The notes under the pieces were generated by a model, which did no database searches, had not been told where the DNA came from, and worked only from the letters and a program-made list of their open reading frames with translations. DNA of 64,000 nt, taken from NCBI RefSeq assembly GCF_030269365.1, contig NZ_BSTF01000001.1, forward strand, positions 906,330 to 970,329, in the 5' to 3' direction. The translations under genes and the position numbers were made by a program. This DNA comes from Lentzea sp. NBRC 102530. Lineage in GTDB: Bacteria; Actinomycetota; Actinomycetes; Mycobacteriales; Pseudonocardiaceae. Within the stretch, counting starts at the first letter, position 1; every line of letters begins with the position of its first letter. Positions 1 through 7,610 of the stretch are shown one piece after another.

Positions 1-618
1 CGCCGCGCCGACGGCAGCTGGGTGACGCCGTTCAACCCGGCCTCGGACCAGGGCTTCGCCCAGGGCAGCAGCGCCACCTACACGTGGATGGTCCCGCACG
101 ACGCCGCCGGTCTGGCCTCCGCGATGGGCGGGTCCGACACCGCCGTGACGAGACTGGACGGCTTCTTCAAGCGCGCCGACGGCTCGTGGGCCACCGGCGG
201 CGACCCCCTGCGCTACGACCCGACCAACGAACCCGGCATCCACACGCCGTGGCTGTACAACGAGTTCGGGCAGCCCCGCAAGACCCAGGAGACCGTCCGG
301 GCGATGGCGCGGCTCGTGTACCGCACCGGGCCGTCCGGCCTGCCGGGCAACGACGACCTGGGCACGATGTCGGCCTGGTACGTCTTCGCCGCGCTCGGCC
401 TCTACCCGCGCACGCCCAGCAGTGCCGAGTTGCACCTCTCCAGCCCGATGTTCCCGAAGGCGCGGATCGCCGGCCGGAACATCACGATCATCGCGACCGG
501 CGCGCCGGGCGTGTACCTGCGGGAGACGCGGTGGAACGGGCGCGAGGTCGGCCGGCCGTGGCTGCCGGAGTCGTTCGTGCGGCGCGGGGGAGTGCTGGTC
601 TCCCGTCTGGAGGGCTGA
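1..618 (+). CDS. GH92 family alpha-mannosidase, C-terminal part (gene begins before the window)
   Basis: The frame is open from base 1 to a TGA at 616-618, so the start lies outside the window. The roughly 205 visible residues match the end of glycoside hydrolase family 92 (calcium-dependent, mostly alpha-1,2-mannosidases acting on mannans and N-glycans): a YNEFGQP segment, the motif GNDDLGTMSAWYVFAALGLYP, and a C-terminal beta-sandwich strand run ending in a short tail. Family knowledge: the GNDD..G.MSAWYVF block lies in the (alpha/alpha)6 catalytic domain. No signal peptide can be judged because the N-terminus is missing. A hairpin follows at 672-695, so this is the last gene of its unit. 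The family call is firm; the exact linkage specificity cannot be read from this fragment. Confidence 0.9.
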   Translation, partial: RRADGSWVTPFNPASDQGFAQGSSATYTWMVPHDAAGLASAMGGSDTAVTRLDGFFKRADGSWATGGDPLRYDPTNEPGIHTPWLYNEFGQPRKTQETVRAMARLVYRTGPSGLPGNDDLGTMSAWYVFAALGLYPRTPSSAELHLSSPMFPKARIAGRNITIIATGAPGVYLRETRWNGREVGRPWLPESFVRRGGVLVSRLEG

Positions 619-671
619 GCCACCACCCGGCGTCACCCCGTCCCGCTCTCCGGCGGCTGTCCGGGTGGTTT

Positions 672-695
672 CCCAGCGCCCAACCAGGCGCTGGG
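672..695 (+). terminator. Hairpin terminator after the GH92 gene
   Basis: CCCAGCGC pairs perfectly with GCGCTGGG across an 8-base loop and is followed by TTGGTT. It lies 53 bases after the stop codon and about 75 bases before the next start. Confidence 0.55.
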
Positions 696-769
696 TTGGT
701 TGCCCATTGACAGGCCCGGAGTGCTCTCGACAGGCTGCACCTCCCTGTGATCGGAAGGTGGAGCTTGTC

Positions 770-1504
770 GTGAAACTCCGTTTCGTCTTACCGGTGCTCT
801 CCCTGCTGCTCGGTGTCGTGGTCCTGCCGGGCACGGCGCACGCGGATCCCTCGGCGGCCGACGCCTGCTACACGTGGGGCCGCACCCTGTCGCAAGGCGC
901 GTCGGGCGAGGACGTCCGGCAGTTGCAGATCCGCGTGGCCGGTTATCCCGGGTACGGCGCCGTGCTCGCCATCGACGGGCAGTTCGGGGCCGGTACGAAG
1001 GCGGCCGTCACCCGGTTCCAGCAGGCGTACGGGCTCGGCGCCGACGGCATCGCCGGGTCCGCGACGTTCTCGAAGATCTACGCGTTGCAGGACAACGACT
1101 GCACGCCGGTCAACTTCTCCTACGACGAGCTGAACAACTGCAACTCGGACTGGTCGGGCGGCAACGTCTCGGCGGCGACGGCCCGCGCCAACGCCCTGGT
1201 GTCGATGTGGAAGCTGCAGGCCATGCGGCACGCCCTGGGCGACCGGCCGATCGACGTCAACGGCGGCTTCCGCAGCGTCTCGTGCAACAACGCGGTCGGC
1301 GGCGCGGCGGGCAGTCGCCACCTGTACGGCGACGCGGTGGACCTGGGCGCCGGTGCGCAGGGCTTCTGCGCGCTGGCGAAGCAGGCGCGCAACCACGGCT
1401 TCAACGAGATCCTCGGGCCGGGGTACACGGGCCACAACGACCACGTCCACGTGGCGCACAAGTCGTCGCGCTTCTGGTCGGCCCCGAGCTGCGGCGTGTC
1501 CTGA
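770..1504 (+). CDS. Secreted zinc D-Ala-D-Ala carboxypeptidase (peptidase M15) with peptidoglycan-binding domain
   Basis: This 244-residue secreted enzyme should hydrolyse the terminal D-Ala-D-Ala of peptidoglycan stem peptides. GTG 770 is chosen because GGAAGGTGGAG sits 5-8 bases upstream and a clean signal peptide follows (hydrophobic core, AHA cleavage near residue 25). Residues about 40-105 are a PG_binding_1 domain (SGEDVRQLQ, DGQFGAGTKAAVTRFQ). Residues about 115-235 are the M15 domain, with zinc ligands expected at His184 and Asp191 (SRHLYGDAVD, spacing seven) and His227 in NDHVHV. The order binding domain then M15 domain matches the Streptomyces albus G DD-carboxypeptidase. Several cysteines (33, 111, 124, 172, 200 and the C-terminal SCGVS) could form disulfides. 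It is monocistronic, with a strong terminator eight bases downstream. Confidence 0.9.
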   Translation: MKLRFVLPVLSLLLGVVVLPGTAHADPSAADACYTWGRTLSQGASGEDVRQLQIRVAGYPGYGAVLAIDGQFGAGTKAAVTRFQQAYGLGADGIAGSATFSKIYALQDNDCTPVNFSYDELNNCNSDWSGGNVSAATARANALVSMWKLQAMRHALGDRPIDVNGGFRSVSCNNAVGGAAGSRHLYGDAVDLGAGAQGFCALAKQARNHGFNEILGPGYTGHNDHVHVAHKSSRFWSAPSCGVS

Positions 1505-1511
1505 GCACGAT

Positions 1512-1540
1512 GGCGGGGCCGCGGCGACCGCGGCCCCGCC
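1512..1540. terminator. Perfect 13-bp hairpin terminator between convergent genes
   Basis: GGCGGGGCCGCGG pairs with its exact complement at 1528-1540 across a three-base loop (CGA). It lies between the DD-carboxypeptidase (+) and the MFS gene (-) and can serve both strands. No U-tract, as is common in high-GC actinomycetes. Confidence 0.75.
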
Positions 1541-1567
1541 ACCGTGGCAGTCGGTCCAGCCGGGCGC

Positions 1568-3058
1568 TCACGTCTTGAAGGGCGAGCCGGCTCCCTCGGC
1601 GCGGGTGTGGCTGCGGCGCGCGGTCGCCGACAGCGGCAGCGCGATGTCCTCGAGCGACTTGTTCTCCGCGTCCACCGCGAGGAACCGCGCGACCAGCCCG
1701 CCGCCGATCATGATCACCGCGCCGACCAGGTAGCCGACGAACAGCCGCACGGGCTGGTCGCCGGTGCCGATCAACGCGCCGTAGATCACCGGGCCGAGTG
1801 CGCCGAAGCACTGCGCGATGGCGAAGAAGACGCCGATCGCCTTCGCGCGCACCTCCAGCGGGAAGATCTCGCTGACCGTCAGGTACGCGGCGCTGGCGCC
1901 TGCCGAGGCGAAGAAGAAGATGACGCACCACGCGATGGTCTGCGTGACGGCGTTGAGGACGCCGCTGTAGAACAGGACGGCGGTGACGGCGAGCAGCGCG
2001 CCGGAGACGGCGTAGGTCAGGAACAGCATGCGGCGGCGGCCGATGGTGTCGAAGAGGTGGCCGATCGTGAACGGGCCGACGAGGTTGCCCACCGCGAACG
2101 CGATCAGGTAGAGCGGCGTCACCTCGGACGGCACGCCGTAGAACTTGCCCAGCACCAGCGTGTACGTGAAGAAGATGGCGTTGTAGAGGAACGACTGGGT
2201 GATCATCAGCGTCGCGCCGAGCACCGCGCGGCTCGGGTATTCGCGGAACAGCACGCGGGCCAGTGCCAGGTAGCCGATCTGTTCGGCCGGCTTGACCTCG
2301 ATGGCCTTCTTCTCGTCGACCTGGGGAAGCGCGGAGCCGGATTCCTTCTCGACTTCTTCTTCGATGCCTTTGATCGTCTTTTCGGCTTCTTCGGTGCGGC
2401 CGTGCATGATCTGCCAGCGCGGGCTTTCCGGCAGGTGCCTGCGCACCACCAGGATCACCAGGCCGAGCACCGGCCCGATGAGGAAGCCGAGTCGCCAGCC
2501 GAGCGACAGCTCGACGTGGTTCAGCAGGATGTAGGAGCCGAGCGTGCCGAGCACCGCGCCCGCCCAGTAGGTGCCGTTGACGGCGATGTCGACGCGGCCC
2601 CGGTAGCGCGCGGGGATGAGTTCGTCGATGGCGGAGTTGATCGCCGCGTACTCGCCGCCGATGCCCATGCCGGCGATGAACCTGGTCAGGTACAGGAAGA
2701 CCAGCCAGCCCGCGCCGTTGCCGAGGGTGAACGCGGTGAGGCCCGAGCCGACCAGGTAGACGCCCAGCGTGATCATGAACAGCTTGCGGCGGCCCAGCCG
2801 GTCGGACAGGTGCCCGAACCACAGGGCGCCGACGACCTCGCCGATCAGGTAGACGGTGGCGAGCAGGCCGACCGCGGTGGACGACAGCGCGAGCGTCTCG
2901 GGTTTGGTCAGCGTGTCGGCGATGGCGCTGGCGACCGTGATCTCCAGGCCGTCGAGGATCCACGCCACGCCGAGCGCGATGACCATTCGGGTGTGGAACG
3001 GCGACCAGGGCAACCGGTCGATTCTCGCCGGGATCAGCGTGCGCACGCCGTCAGCCAT
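1568..3058 (-). CDS. MFS transporter, sugar/metabolite:H+ symporter type
   Basis: A 496-residue, 12-helix major facilitator. The diagnostic loop 2-3 motif is GHLSDRLGRRKLF, with the related DTIGRRRML between helices 8 and 9. Helix 1 starts at WSPFHTRMVIALGVAWILDGLEITV, whose acidic residue is typical of the sugar porter and aromatic-acid symporter groups. A long central cytoplasmic loop (around PRWQIMHGRTEEAEKTIKGIEEEVEKE) is highly charged, as in metabolite:H+ symporters. The ORF is open to an ATG at 3109, but the ATG at 3058 (MADGVRTLIP) has GGTGA about five bases upstream, so I start there. It lies 88 bases downstream of the flavodoxin-like gene on the same strand and may be cotranscribed. 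Substrate unknown. Confidence 0.82.
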   Translation of the reverse strand: MADGVRTLIPARIDRLPWSPFHTRMVIALGVAWILDGLEITVASAIADTLTKPETLALSSTAVGLLATVYLIGEVVGALWFGHLSDRLGRRKLFMITLGVYLVGSGLTAFTLGNGAGWLVFLYLTRFIAGMGIGGEYAAINSAIDELIPARYRGRVDIAVNGTYWAGAVLGTLGSYILLNHVELSLGWRLGFLIGPVLGLVILVVRRHLPESPRWQIMHGRTEEAEKTIKGIEEEVEKESGSALPQVDEKKAIEVKPAEQIGYLALARVLFREYPSRAVLGATLMITQSFLYNAIFFTYTLVLGKFYGVPSEVTPLYLIAFAVGNLVGPFTIGHLFDTIGRRRMLFLTYAVSGALLAVTAVLFYSGVLNAVTQTIAWCVIFFFASAGASAAYLTVSEIFPLEVRAKAIGVFFAIAQCFGALGPVIYGALIGTGDQPVRLFVGYLVGAVIMIGGGLVARFLAVDAENKSLEDIALPLSATARRSHTRAEGAGSPFKT

Positions 3059-3146
3059 TTCTTTCACCGAACAGCGGTACCCGGCGCTTTGATTTCGAAA
3101 CTCGCGCAATAAATGAGTGCTTTGTCCGTATTGGGATTAATCGCGG

Positions 3147-3749
3147 CTATTTCTGGGCGGGAATCGGACGTTCGGCCAGTGCGGTGGCGACGGCGTGCAG
3201 GTTCGCGGCCATCGTGCGGCCGGTGCTCTCCGACCACTCGTGACCCTCTTCGGTGTCGGCGTAGCTCGGACCGGGACCGGGACCTCGGTTCCAGTACGTC
3301 CAGGCCTGGCCGGGGATGGTGTAGCCGATGTCGCCCAGCCCGCCGCAGATCTCGCTGATGACGTGGTGCGCGCCGTCCTCGTTGCCGGTCACGACGACGC
3401 CCGCCACCCGGTTGTAGGCCACCGGGCGGTCCTGGTCGTCGGTCTCGGAGATCATCGCGTCCATGCGCTCCAGCGCGCGCTGGGCGAGCGAGGAGGGCCT
3501 GCCGACCCACGTCGGGGTGGCGAAGACCAGGATCTCGGCGTCCAGCAGCAAGGTGTGGATGTTCGGCCATTCGTCGCCGCCGCCGAGGTCGGTCGTCACG
3601 CCGGGCGGGATCTCGTGGTCCGCCAGGCGGAACGAGGTGACCTCGACGTCCATCTTGGCCAGTTCGTCGATCACGACCTGGGCGAGCAGGTCGGTGTTGG
3701 ACTTCTCCGGCGACTTCTTGAGGGTGCAGTTCAGCACGACGGCACGCAT
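3147..3749 (-). CDS. NAD(P)H-dependent FMN reductase-like flavodoxin-fold protein
   Basis: A 200-residue flavodoxin-fold oxidoreductase. The N-terminal strand and phosphate loop read VVLNCTLKKSPEKSNT, and the second FMN-contact loop ATPTWVGRPSSLAQRALERMD is typical of NADPH-dependent FMN reductases and iron-sulfur flavoproteins. A TGNEDGAHH loop contacts the isoalloxazine ring in the family. The frame extends to 3779, but the ATG at 3749 has AGGAGG seven bases upstream and starts exactly at the first beta strand, so the extra ten residues are discarded. It diverges from the 3851 operon across about 100 bp. A quinone or flavin reductase role is inferred; the physiological substrate is not visible. 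Confidence 0.82.
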   Translation of the reverse strand: MRAVVLNCTLKKSPEKSNTDLLAQVVIDELAKMDVEVTSFRLADHEIPPGVTTDLGGGDEWPNIHTLLLDAEILVFATPTWVGRPSSLAQRALERMDAMISETDDQDRPVAYNRVAGVVVTGNEDGAHHVISEICGGLGDIGYTIPGQAWTYWNRGPGPGPSYADTEEGHEWSESTGRTMAANLHAVATALAERPIPAQK

Positions 3750-3850
3750 CGGGCGTCCTCCTTCGGTAGCGACGGCCATGGCCCCGGCTACCCGGTCATC
3801 CAGGTGTGAACCGTTCTGGCCGGGGGTAATCGCTGCACGAGGAGGTCGTC

Positions 3851-4177
3851 ATGCCAGCGGGATCGAACGCGAAACGCGAACGCCAGTACGAGCACATCAA
3901 GGACTCCGCGCAGGAGCGGGGCGCCTCGCCCAAACGTGCGAAGGAGATCGCGGCCCGGACGGTGAACAAGAACCGCGCCCAGGCCGGTGAGTCGAAGACG
4001 GCGAGCAAGTCGTCCACAGAGGACATGTCGCCGCAGAAGCGCGGCGGGCAGCGGTCCGGGACGAACCGGCCGAAGGGGCTCACCAAGGAGCAGCTCTACA
4101 ACGAGGCCAAGAAGAAGAACATAAAGGGCCGCTCCACGATGACGAAGAGGGAACTCGCCTCCGCGCTCGGACGCTGA
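3851..4177 (+). CDS. Small basic protein annotated in actinobacteria as 'plasmid stabilization protein', Rho_N/SAP-like C-terminus
   Basis: A 108-residue, very basic protein. The first half (NAKRERQYEHIKDSAQERG then AKEIAARTVNKNRAQAG) is the widespread block usually named plasmid stabilization protein although it is chromosomal. The middle (TEDMSPQKRGGQRSGTN) is flexible. The last about 35 residues (LTKEQLYNEAKKKNIKGRS, then MTKRELASALGR) form a Rho N-terminal/SAP-like helix-loop-helix expected to bind nucleic acid. GAGGAGG lies seven bases before the ATG. It is the first gene of a three-gene operon, with the next GTG one base after its TGA. The same C-terminal module recurs on the hemerythrin two genes later. 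The biochemical role is unproven; I infer a nucleoid or stress-associated DNA-binding protein. Confidence 0.75.
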   Translation: MPAGSNAKRERQYEHIKDSAQERGASPKRAKEIAARTVNKNRAQAGESKTASKSSTEDMSPQKRGGQRSGTNRPKGLTKEQLYNEAKKKNIKGRSTMTKRELASALGR

Positions 4178-4178
4178 C

Positions 4179-4853
4179 GTGCCCGAGCAGCAGTCCGAAG
4201 TGGACAAGTCGGCGGCGCTGGCGATCCTCACCATGGAGCACAACACGTTGCAGATGATCCGCACGGCGACCATCACCGACGCCACCGGCCGCGCGGGCCA
4301 TCTGCTGACGACGATCTCCGCGTCGATGATCGCGCTCGGGTTCGTCGCCCAGGTCGTGCCGTCGCCGGTGTTGCTGACGCTCGTGCTCGTCATCTTCACC
4401 GCGCTGTTCCTGATCGGTCTCGCCACGCTCTTCCGCACGGTCGAGCTGACCATCGAGGACGTCCAGGCAGGCCTGGGGATCAACCGGATCAGGGCCGTCT
4501 ACGCGGAGCTCGAACCGGCGACGAGGCACGTCTTCGTGCGGCAGCTGCACGACGACACCCTCGGCGTCGAGGCCGACGCCGGCCAGACCGGCTGGCGCAA
4601 GGCACGACGGCCTCGGCTGCTCGGCACGGCGCTCGGCGTCGCCGGTCTCGTGAACCTCGTCAACGGACTCGTCGCCGGGGTGATCGCCGGCGCCGCGGCA
4701 GGACTGCTGGGCGCGGGCCTGACCTGGTCGATCGTGCTCAGCGTGGTCGTGGCCGTCGCCGTGTTCAGCGGTTTCGGCGTCGCGCTCGGCCGAATCGGAC
4801 GGCGTGGCATCGCGCCCATCGCCACTCGCTATCCGAGGAACAACCCGAACTGA
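4179..4853 (+). CDS. Membrane protein with four predicted TM helices (DUF2721-like or DUF2270-like), function unknown
   Basis: A 224-residue protein with helical hairpins at about residues 42-83 (LLTTISASMIALGFV and LLTLVLVIFTALFLIGLATLF) and about 155-205 (GVAGLVNLVNGLVAGVIAG, IVLSVVVAVAVFSGFGVALG). A soluble stretch between the hairpins reads TVELTIEDVQAGLGINRIRAVYAELEP. The N-terminal helix (ALAILTMEHNTLQMIRTATITDATGRAG) before the first TM resembles actinobacterial integral membrane proteins of unknown function. GTG 4179 follows the previous TGA by one base with no clear Shine-Dalgarno, so translation is probably coupled. Its position between the small basic protein and the hemerythrin suggests a shared stress or redox role, but nothing in the sequence defines a reaction. 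Confidence 0.75.
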   Translation: MPEQQSEVDKSAALAILTMEHNTLQMIRTATITDATGRAGHLLTTISASMIALGFVAQVVPSPVLLTLVLVIFTALFLIGLATLFRTVELTIEDVQAGLGINRIRAVYAELEPATRHVFVRQLHDDTLGVEADAGQTGWRKARRPRLLGTALGVAGLVNLVNGLVAGVIAGAAAGLLGAGLTWSIVLSVVVAVAVFSGFGVALGRIGRRGIAPIATRYPRNNPN

Positions 4854-4865
4854 AGGAGAACCACC

Positions 4866-5420
4866 ATGCAGTACGACGTCGTCGACCTCATCATGCAGGA
4901 CCACCGCGAGGTCGAGCGCCTGTTCGACGAGTTGAAGAACCACCCGGAGAAGCGACCTCTGCTGACCCCGGTGCTCTGCGGCCTGCTCGTCGCGCACAGC
5001 CGCGCGGAGGAGTCCGAGGTCTACCCCGCCGCGAAGGACGCCGGCGGTGAGGACGAGGTCGAGCACAGCCAGGAGGAGCACGCCGAGGCCGAGCAGCTGC
5101 TCGCCAAGCTGCTCGACACCGACTACGACTCGCCGCAGTACGAGAAGGCGCTCCAGGACGTCGTCGACTCCATCACCCACCACGTGGAGGAAGAGGAGAA
5201 GACGGTGCTGCCGGGCATGCGGCAGCGGCTCAGCGCGCAGCGCCGGTACGAGCTCGGCGAGCTGTTCGCGCGCAGCCGGGCCGACCACCTCGGTGAGCTG
5301 CCCGGCCAGGCGACCCGCGAGGAACTCCTCACCCAGGCCAAGAACCTGGGGCTGGAGGGTGCGTCGAGCATGAGCAAGGCGCAGCTGCGGCGCGAACTGC
5401 ACAAGGCCGCTTCCCGCTGA
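4866..5420 (+). CDS. Hemerythrin HHE-domain protein with C-terminal Rho_N/SAP-like tail
   Basis: A 184-residue protein. Residues 1-125 form a hemerythrin-like four-helix bundle able to hold a di-iron site: His13 (DHREVERLF), His44 and Glu48 (AHSRAEES), His67/Glu71 (EHSQEEH), His105-His106 and Glu110 (HHVEEEE). Residues about 148-184 are a second module, REELLTQAKNLGLEG and MSKAQLRRELHKAA, similar to the end of the first gene of the operon. AAGGAGA precedes the ATG. Hemerythrins of this type bind O2, NO or peroxide or store iron; the added nucleic-acid-binding-like tail suggests localisation to DNA or RNA. Third gene of the 3851 operon, 12 bases after the membrane protein. Confidence 0.88.
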   Translation: MQYDVVDLIMQDHREVERLFDELKNHPEKRPLLTPVLCGLLVAHSRAEESEVYPAAKDAGGEDEVEHSQEEHAEAEQLLAKLLDTDYDSPQYEKALQDVVDSITHHVEEEEKTVLPGMRQRLSAQRRYELGELFARSRADHLGELPGQATREELLTQAKNLGLEGASSMSKAQLRRELHKAASR

Positions 5421-5474
5421 GCGCCGGCCAGGAAGTCCTGTCCGCACCACGTGAGCCTTCTTCGCGTCTTCTTG

Positions 5475-5499
5475 CCGCACGCGGGGACCTCGCGTGCGG
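5475..5499. terminator. Hairpin after the hemerythrin operon
   Basis: CCGCACGCG pairs with CGCGTGCGG across a seven-base loop. It lies in the 172-bp convergent gap between the hemerythrin and the oxygenase gene; no T-run, so activity is inferred. Confidence 0.5.
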
Positions 5500-5592
5500 T
5501 CAGCGCGAACGAAAGCTCCCCGCGTGCACTCCAGCAACGTGAAGCACGCTCGCGAAAGCGGTGTGTCCCTGAGAGCGCTCGGGGCCGCGCCG

Positions 5593-6315
5593 CTAGGCGT
5601 TGTCGGTGCGTACGGTCTGGATGTGCACGGTGCGTGAGCCGGTGTGCGCGTCCCTGCCGTGCCAGCAGCGGTAGTTGTCGAGGACCAGGAGCTCGCCCTC
5701 GTCCAGCCTGGTCCGCGGCAACGTCCGCTGGACCCGGTCCACCTCCGCGTCGAACCGCGCGAGCAGCGCGGTGACGCGGTCGGCGTCCGGATCGCGGTGC
5801 AGGGGCACGACCCCGTCGGTGCGGCGGGTGATCCGTCTGCCCGTGCGGGTGTACTCGATGTGGCGGCCTACCCGTGGCGTTGCGGGTAGGCCGCGCGTCT
5901 GCGCCCAACGGCCGTAGAGGTCGACGTCCGTGCCGGTGAGGAAGTCCTTCAGCTCCGCGTCGAGCGAGTCGGTGAACTCGTGCGCGTCGAGCACGAACGA
6001 CCGGCCCCCGTGCGGCGCCTGGGAGGCGAGCAGCACCAGCACGAAGTCCTCGTCGGGGTGCCTGCGGCGCACGGGTCTGCCGGCGATGTCGACGACCACG
6101 TCGAAGCTGTCCGCGTGCAGCCCCACGATCCCGCCGTCGACGGACCTGCGGGTCCGATGTGGGTAGAGCTCGCGCAACGCCGTGCCGAACAGCAGGGCGG
6201 AGGCCACCGGCAACGAGTCGGGGCTGTTCGGCAGCCCGGTGAGGATCACCGCGCCGGTGTCGTGCAACGTCCGGCGCGCGGAGGGGTCCAGCGCCGGGAC
6301 GCGCTGGATGATCAC
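5593..6315 (-). CDS. TauD/TfdA (clavaminate synthase-like) Fe(II)/2-oxoglutarate oxygenase
   Basis: A 240-residue protein with the jelly-roll oxygenase signature: HxD in GLHADSF for iron, a distal histidine in DNYRCWHGRDAH, and an arginine after it (SRTVHIQT) in the place that binds 2-oxoglutarate. The N-terminus HDTGAVILTGLP matches the entry strand of TauD-like enzymes. GTG 6315 overlaps the TGA of the upstream MFS gene by four bases (GTGA), so the two are translationally coupled. Given the neighbours (exporter, siderophore-type importer, PLP enzyme), I infer a tailoring hydroxylation in metallophore biosynthesis, for example beta-hydroxylation of an amino acid ligand; the substrate cannot be read from the sequence. 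It is shorter than TauD (about 280 residues) but keeps all metal ligands. Confidence 0.8.
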   Translation of the reverse strand: MIIQRVPALDPSARRTLHDTGAVILTGLPNSPDSLPVASALLFGTALRELYPHRTRRSVDGGIVGLHADSFDVVVDIAGRPVRRRHPDEDFVLVLLASQAPHGGRSFVLDAHEFTDSLDAELKDFLTGTDVDLYGRWAQTRGLPATPRVGRHIEYTRTGRRITRRTDGVVPLHRDPDADRVTALLARFDAEVDRVQRTLPRTRLDEGELLVLDNYRCWHGRDAHTGSRTVHIQTVRTDNA

Positions 6316-7523
6316 CGGCGCGGCCCGAAGTCGCGCGACGACGGGACCAGCGCGGCCAGACCGGGAGCGGCGAAGCAGATCACCGCGCAGGCCGCGAGCA
6401 CGGCCGGTGCGCCGAACGCCGAGATCGCCGGGGCGATCAGAGCCAGGCCGACCGGGGCGAGGCCGTAGGACATCAGGAAGTCCAAAGAGGACACGCGGGC
6501 GAGCTTGGACGGCTCGACCTCGCGCTGGGTCGCGGTGAACCACGGCACGTTGAACAGCTCGATGCCCAGACCCGCCACGGCGTACGCGGCGATCACGACG
6601 AACGGGTGGACCGGCAGCAGCAGGCTCAGCGGTGCGAAGCCGTACAGGGCGAGGCCGAACAGCGCGGTCCAGCCTGCGTGCCGCGGTCGCCAGCGGGCGA
6701 TCAGCACGGCGCCGGCCAGCGCGCCGAGCGTGTAGGCGGTCAACGCTCCGGCGAGCACGGCCTCGGTGCCGTAGCGGTCGCGGCTGACCAGGGGGAGCAC
6801 CACGCCGGTGGCCGAGTAGCCGGTGGCGATCACGGCCGTCAGCGCGCCCAGCCCGGCCAGGAACCACGGGTGCCTGCGGGCTTCGCGCACGCCCTCCCAG
6901 AAGTCGGCCACGAAACCCGAACCGGTGCCCGGCGCCGTCCGGCCGGTGCCCGCGGGCGGGACGAGGGCGGCGACGAGCCACAGCGCGCCGATGCCGAGCA
7001 GCAGCACCTGGGTGTTCAGCACCAGCGCCAGCAACGCGGTCAGGCCCGGCGCGACGAGGGTCGTCACGCGCACGGACAACGTCATCGCCGCGTTCGCTTG
7101 CTGGCGTTGCTCACCGTCGACCACCTCGGCGGTCAGCGCCTGGAACGCCGGGCGGCACGCGCCCTGGCCCGCGCCCATCGCGGCGGCGGCCACGGCGGCG
7201 ACGATCAGCGAATCGCCCACGAAGGCGGCGAGGACCGGGGCCGCGAGCGCGGAGGTCAGACCGGAGATCAGCACGACCCGGCGGCGGGCGTAGCGGTCGG
7301 CGAGCACTCCGCTCACGGGAACGGCGGCGAGGAAGCCCGCGGTGCGCGCGGCGAGCAGAACTCCCAGTTCCACGGCCGTGATCGAGCGCGAGAGCACGGC
7401 CAGGCCCAGCACGAACGGCAGCGCCCAGGTCGCGATGCCCGACGCCGTGGTGGCGGTCCAGAGACGGAGAAATGTCGGGCTGCGCAGCACCGAGGGAGTG
7501 CGGCGCGCTGTGTCGTGGACCAC
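6312..7523 (-). CDS. MFS exporter (siderophore/metallophore efflux type)
   Basis: A 403-residue, 12-helix MFS protein of the EntS/MFS_1 efflux group: FLRLWTATTASGIATWALPFV in helix 1, GVLADRYARRRVV as loop 2-3 motif A, GAGQGACRPAFQALTAEVV in helices 4-5. The frame is open to a TTG at 7550, but GTG 7523 has GGAAGG eight bases upstream, and the 22842 paralog aligns from its GTG to give an identical 403-residue length, which fixes the start. First gene of a two-gene operon with the oxygenase. Its start lies 25 bases from a Zur/Fur-like palindrome shared with the divergent import operon, so metal-dependent repression and a role in secreting the ligand are inferred. Confidence 0.82.
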   Translation of the reverse strand: MVHDTARRTPSVLRSPTFLRLWTATTASGIATWALPFVLGLAVLSRSITAVELGVLLAARTAGFLAAVPVSGVLADRYARRRVVLISGLTSALAAPVLAAFVGDSLIVAAVAAAAMGAGQGACRPAFQALTAEVVDGEQRQQANAAMTLSVRVTTLVAPGLTALLALVLNTQVLLLGIGALWLVAALVPPAGTGRTAPGTGSGFVADFWEGVREARRHPWFLAGLGALTAVIATGYSATGVVLPLVSRDRYGTEAVLAGALTAYTLGALAGAVLIARWRPRHAGWTALFGLALYGFAPLSLLLPVHPFVVIAAYAVAGLGIELFNVPWFTATQREVEPSKLARVSSLDFLMSYGLAPVGLALIAPAISAFGAPAVLAACAVICFAAPGLAALVPSSRDFGPRR

Positions 7524-7548
7524 TCGTTCGACCTTCCGGCAGGGTTGC

Positions 7549-7567
7549 AATGAAAATGATTGTCGTT
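7549..7567. promoter_or_regulatory. Zur/Fur-like operator palindrome in the divergent promoter
   Basis: AATGAAAAT-G-ATTGTCGTT is an inverted repeat (7 of 9 positions pair) centred on 7558. It matches most of the TGAAAATGATTTTCA-type operator bound by actinobacterial Zur, a Fur-family zinc repressor. It sits in the 87-bp gap between the MFS exporter and the lipoprotein receptor, placed to control both directions. It is AT-rich in otherwise about 70% GC surroundings. Fur-type binding cannot be excluded; it does not resemble the DtxR/IdeR iron box. Confidence 0.65.
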
Positions 7568-7610
7568 ACAGTAGCGCACACCGATCGAGTGAACTTCTCT
7601 GGAGGATCCG

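Noticed and set aside
707..735. TTGACA upstream of the DD-carboxypeptidase as a sigma-70 promoter
   Set aside because: No acceptable -10 hexamer lies 16-18 bp downstream, so the match may be chance.
7549..7567. Reading the palindrome as a DtxR/IdeR iron box
   Set aside because: It lacks the TTAGGTTAGGCTAACCTAA-type core. The AATGAAAAT half-sites fit Zur/Fur-type operators better.
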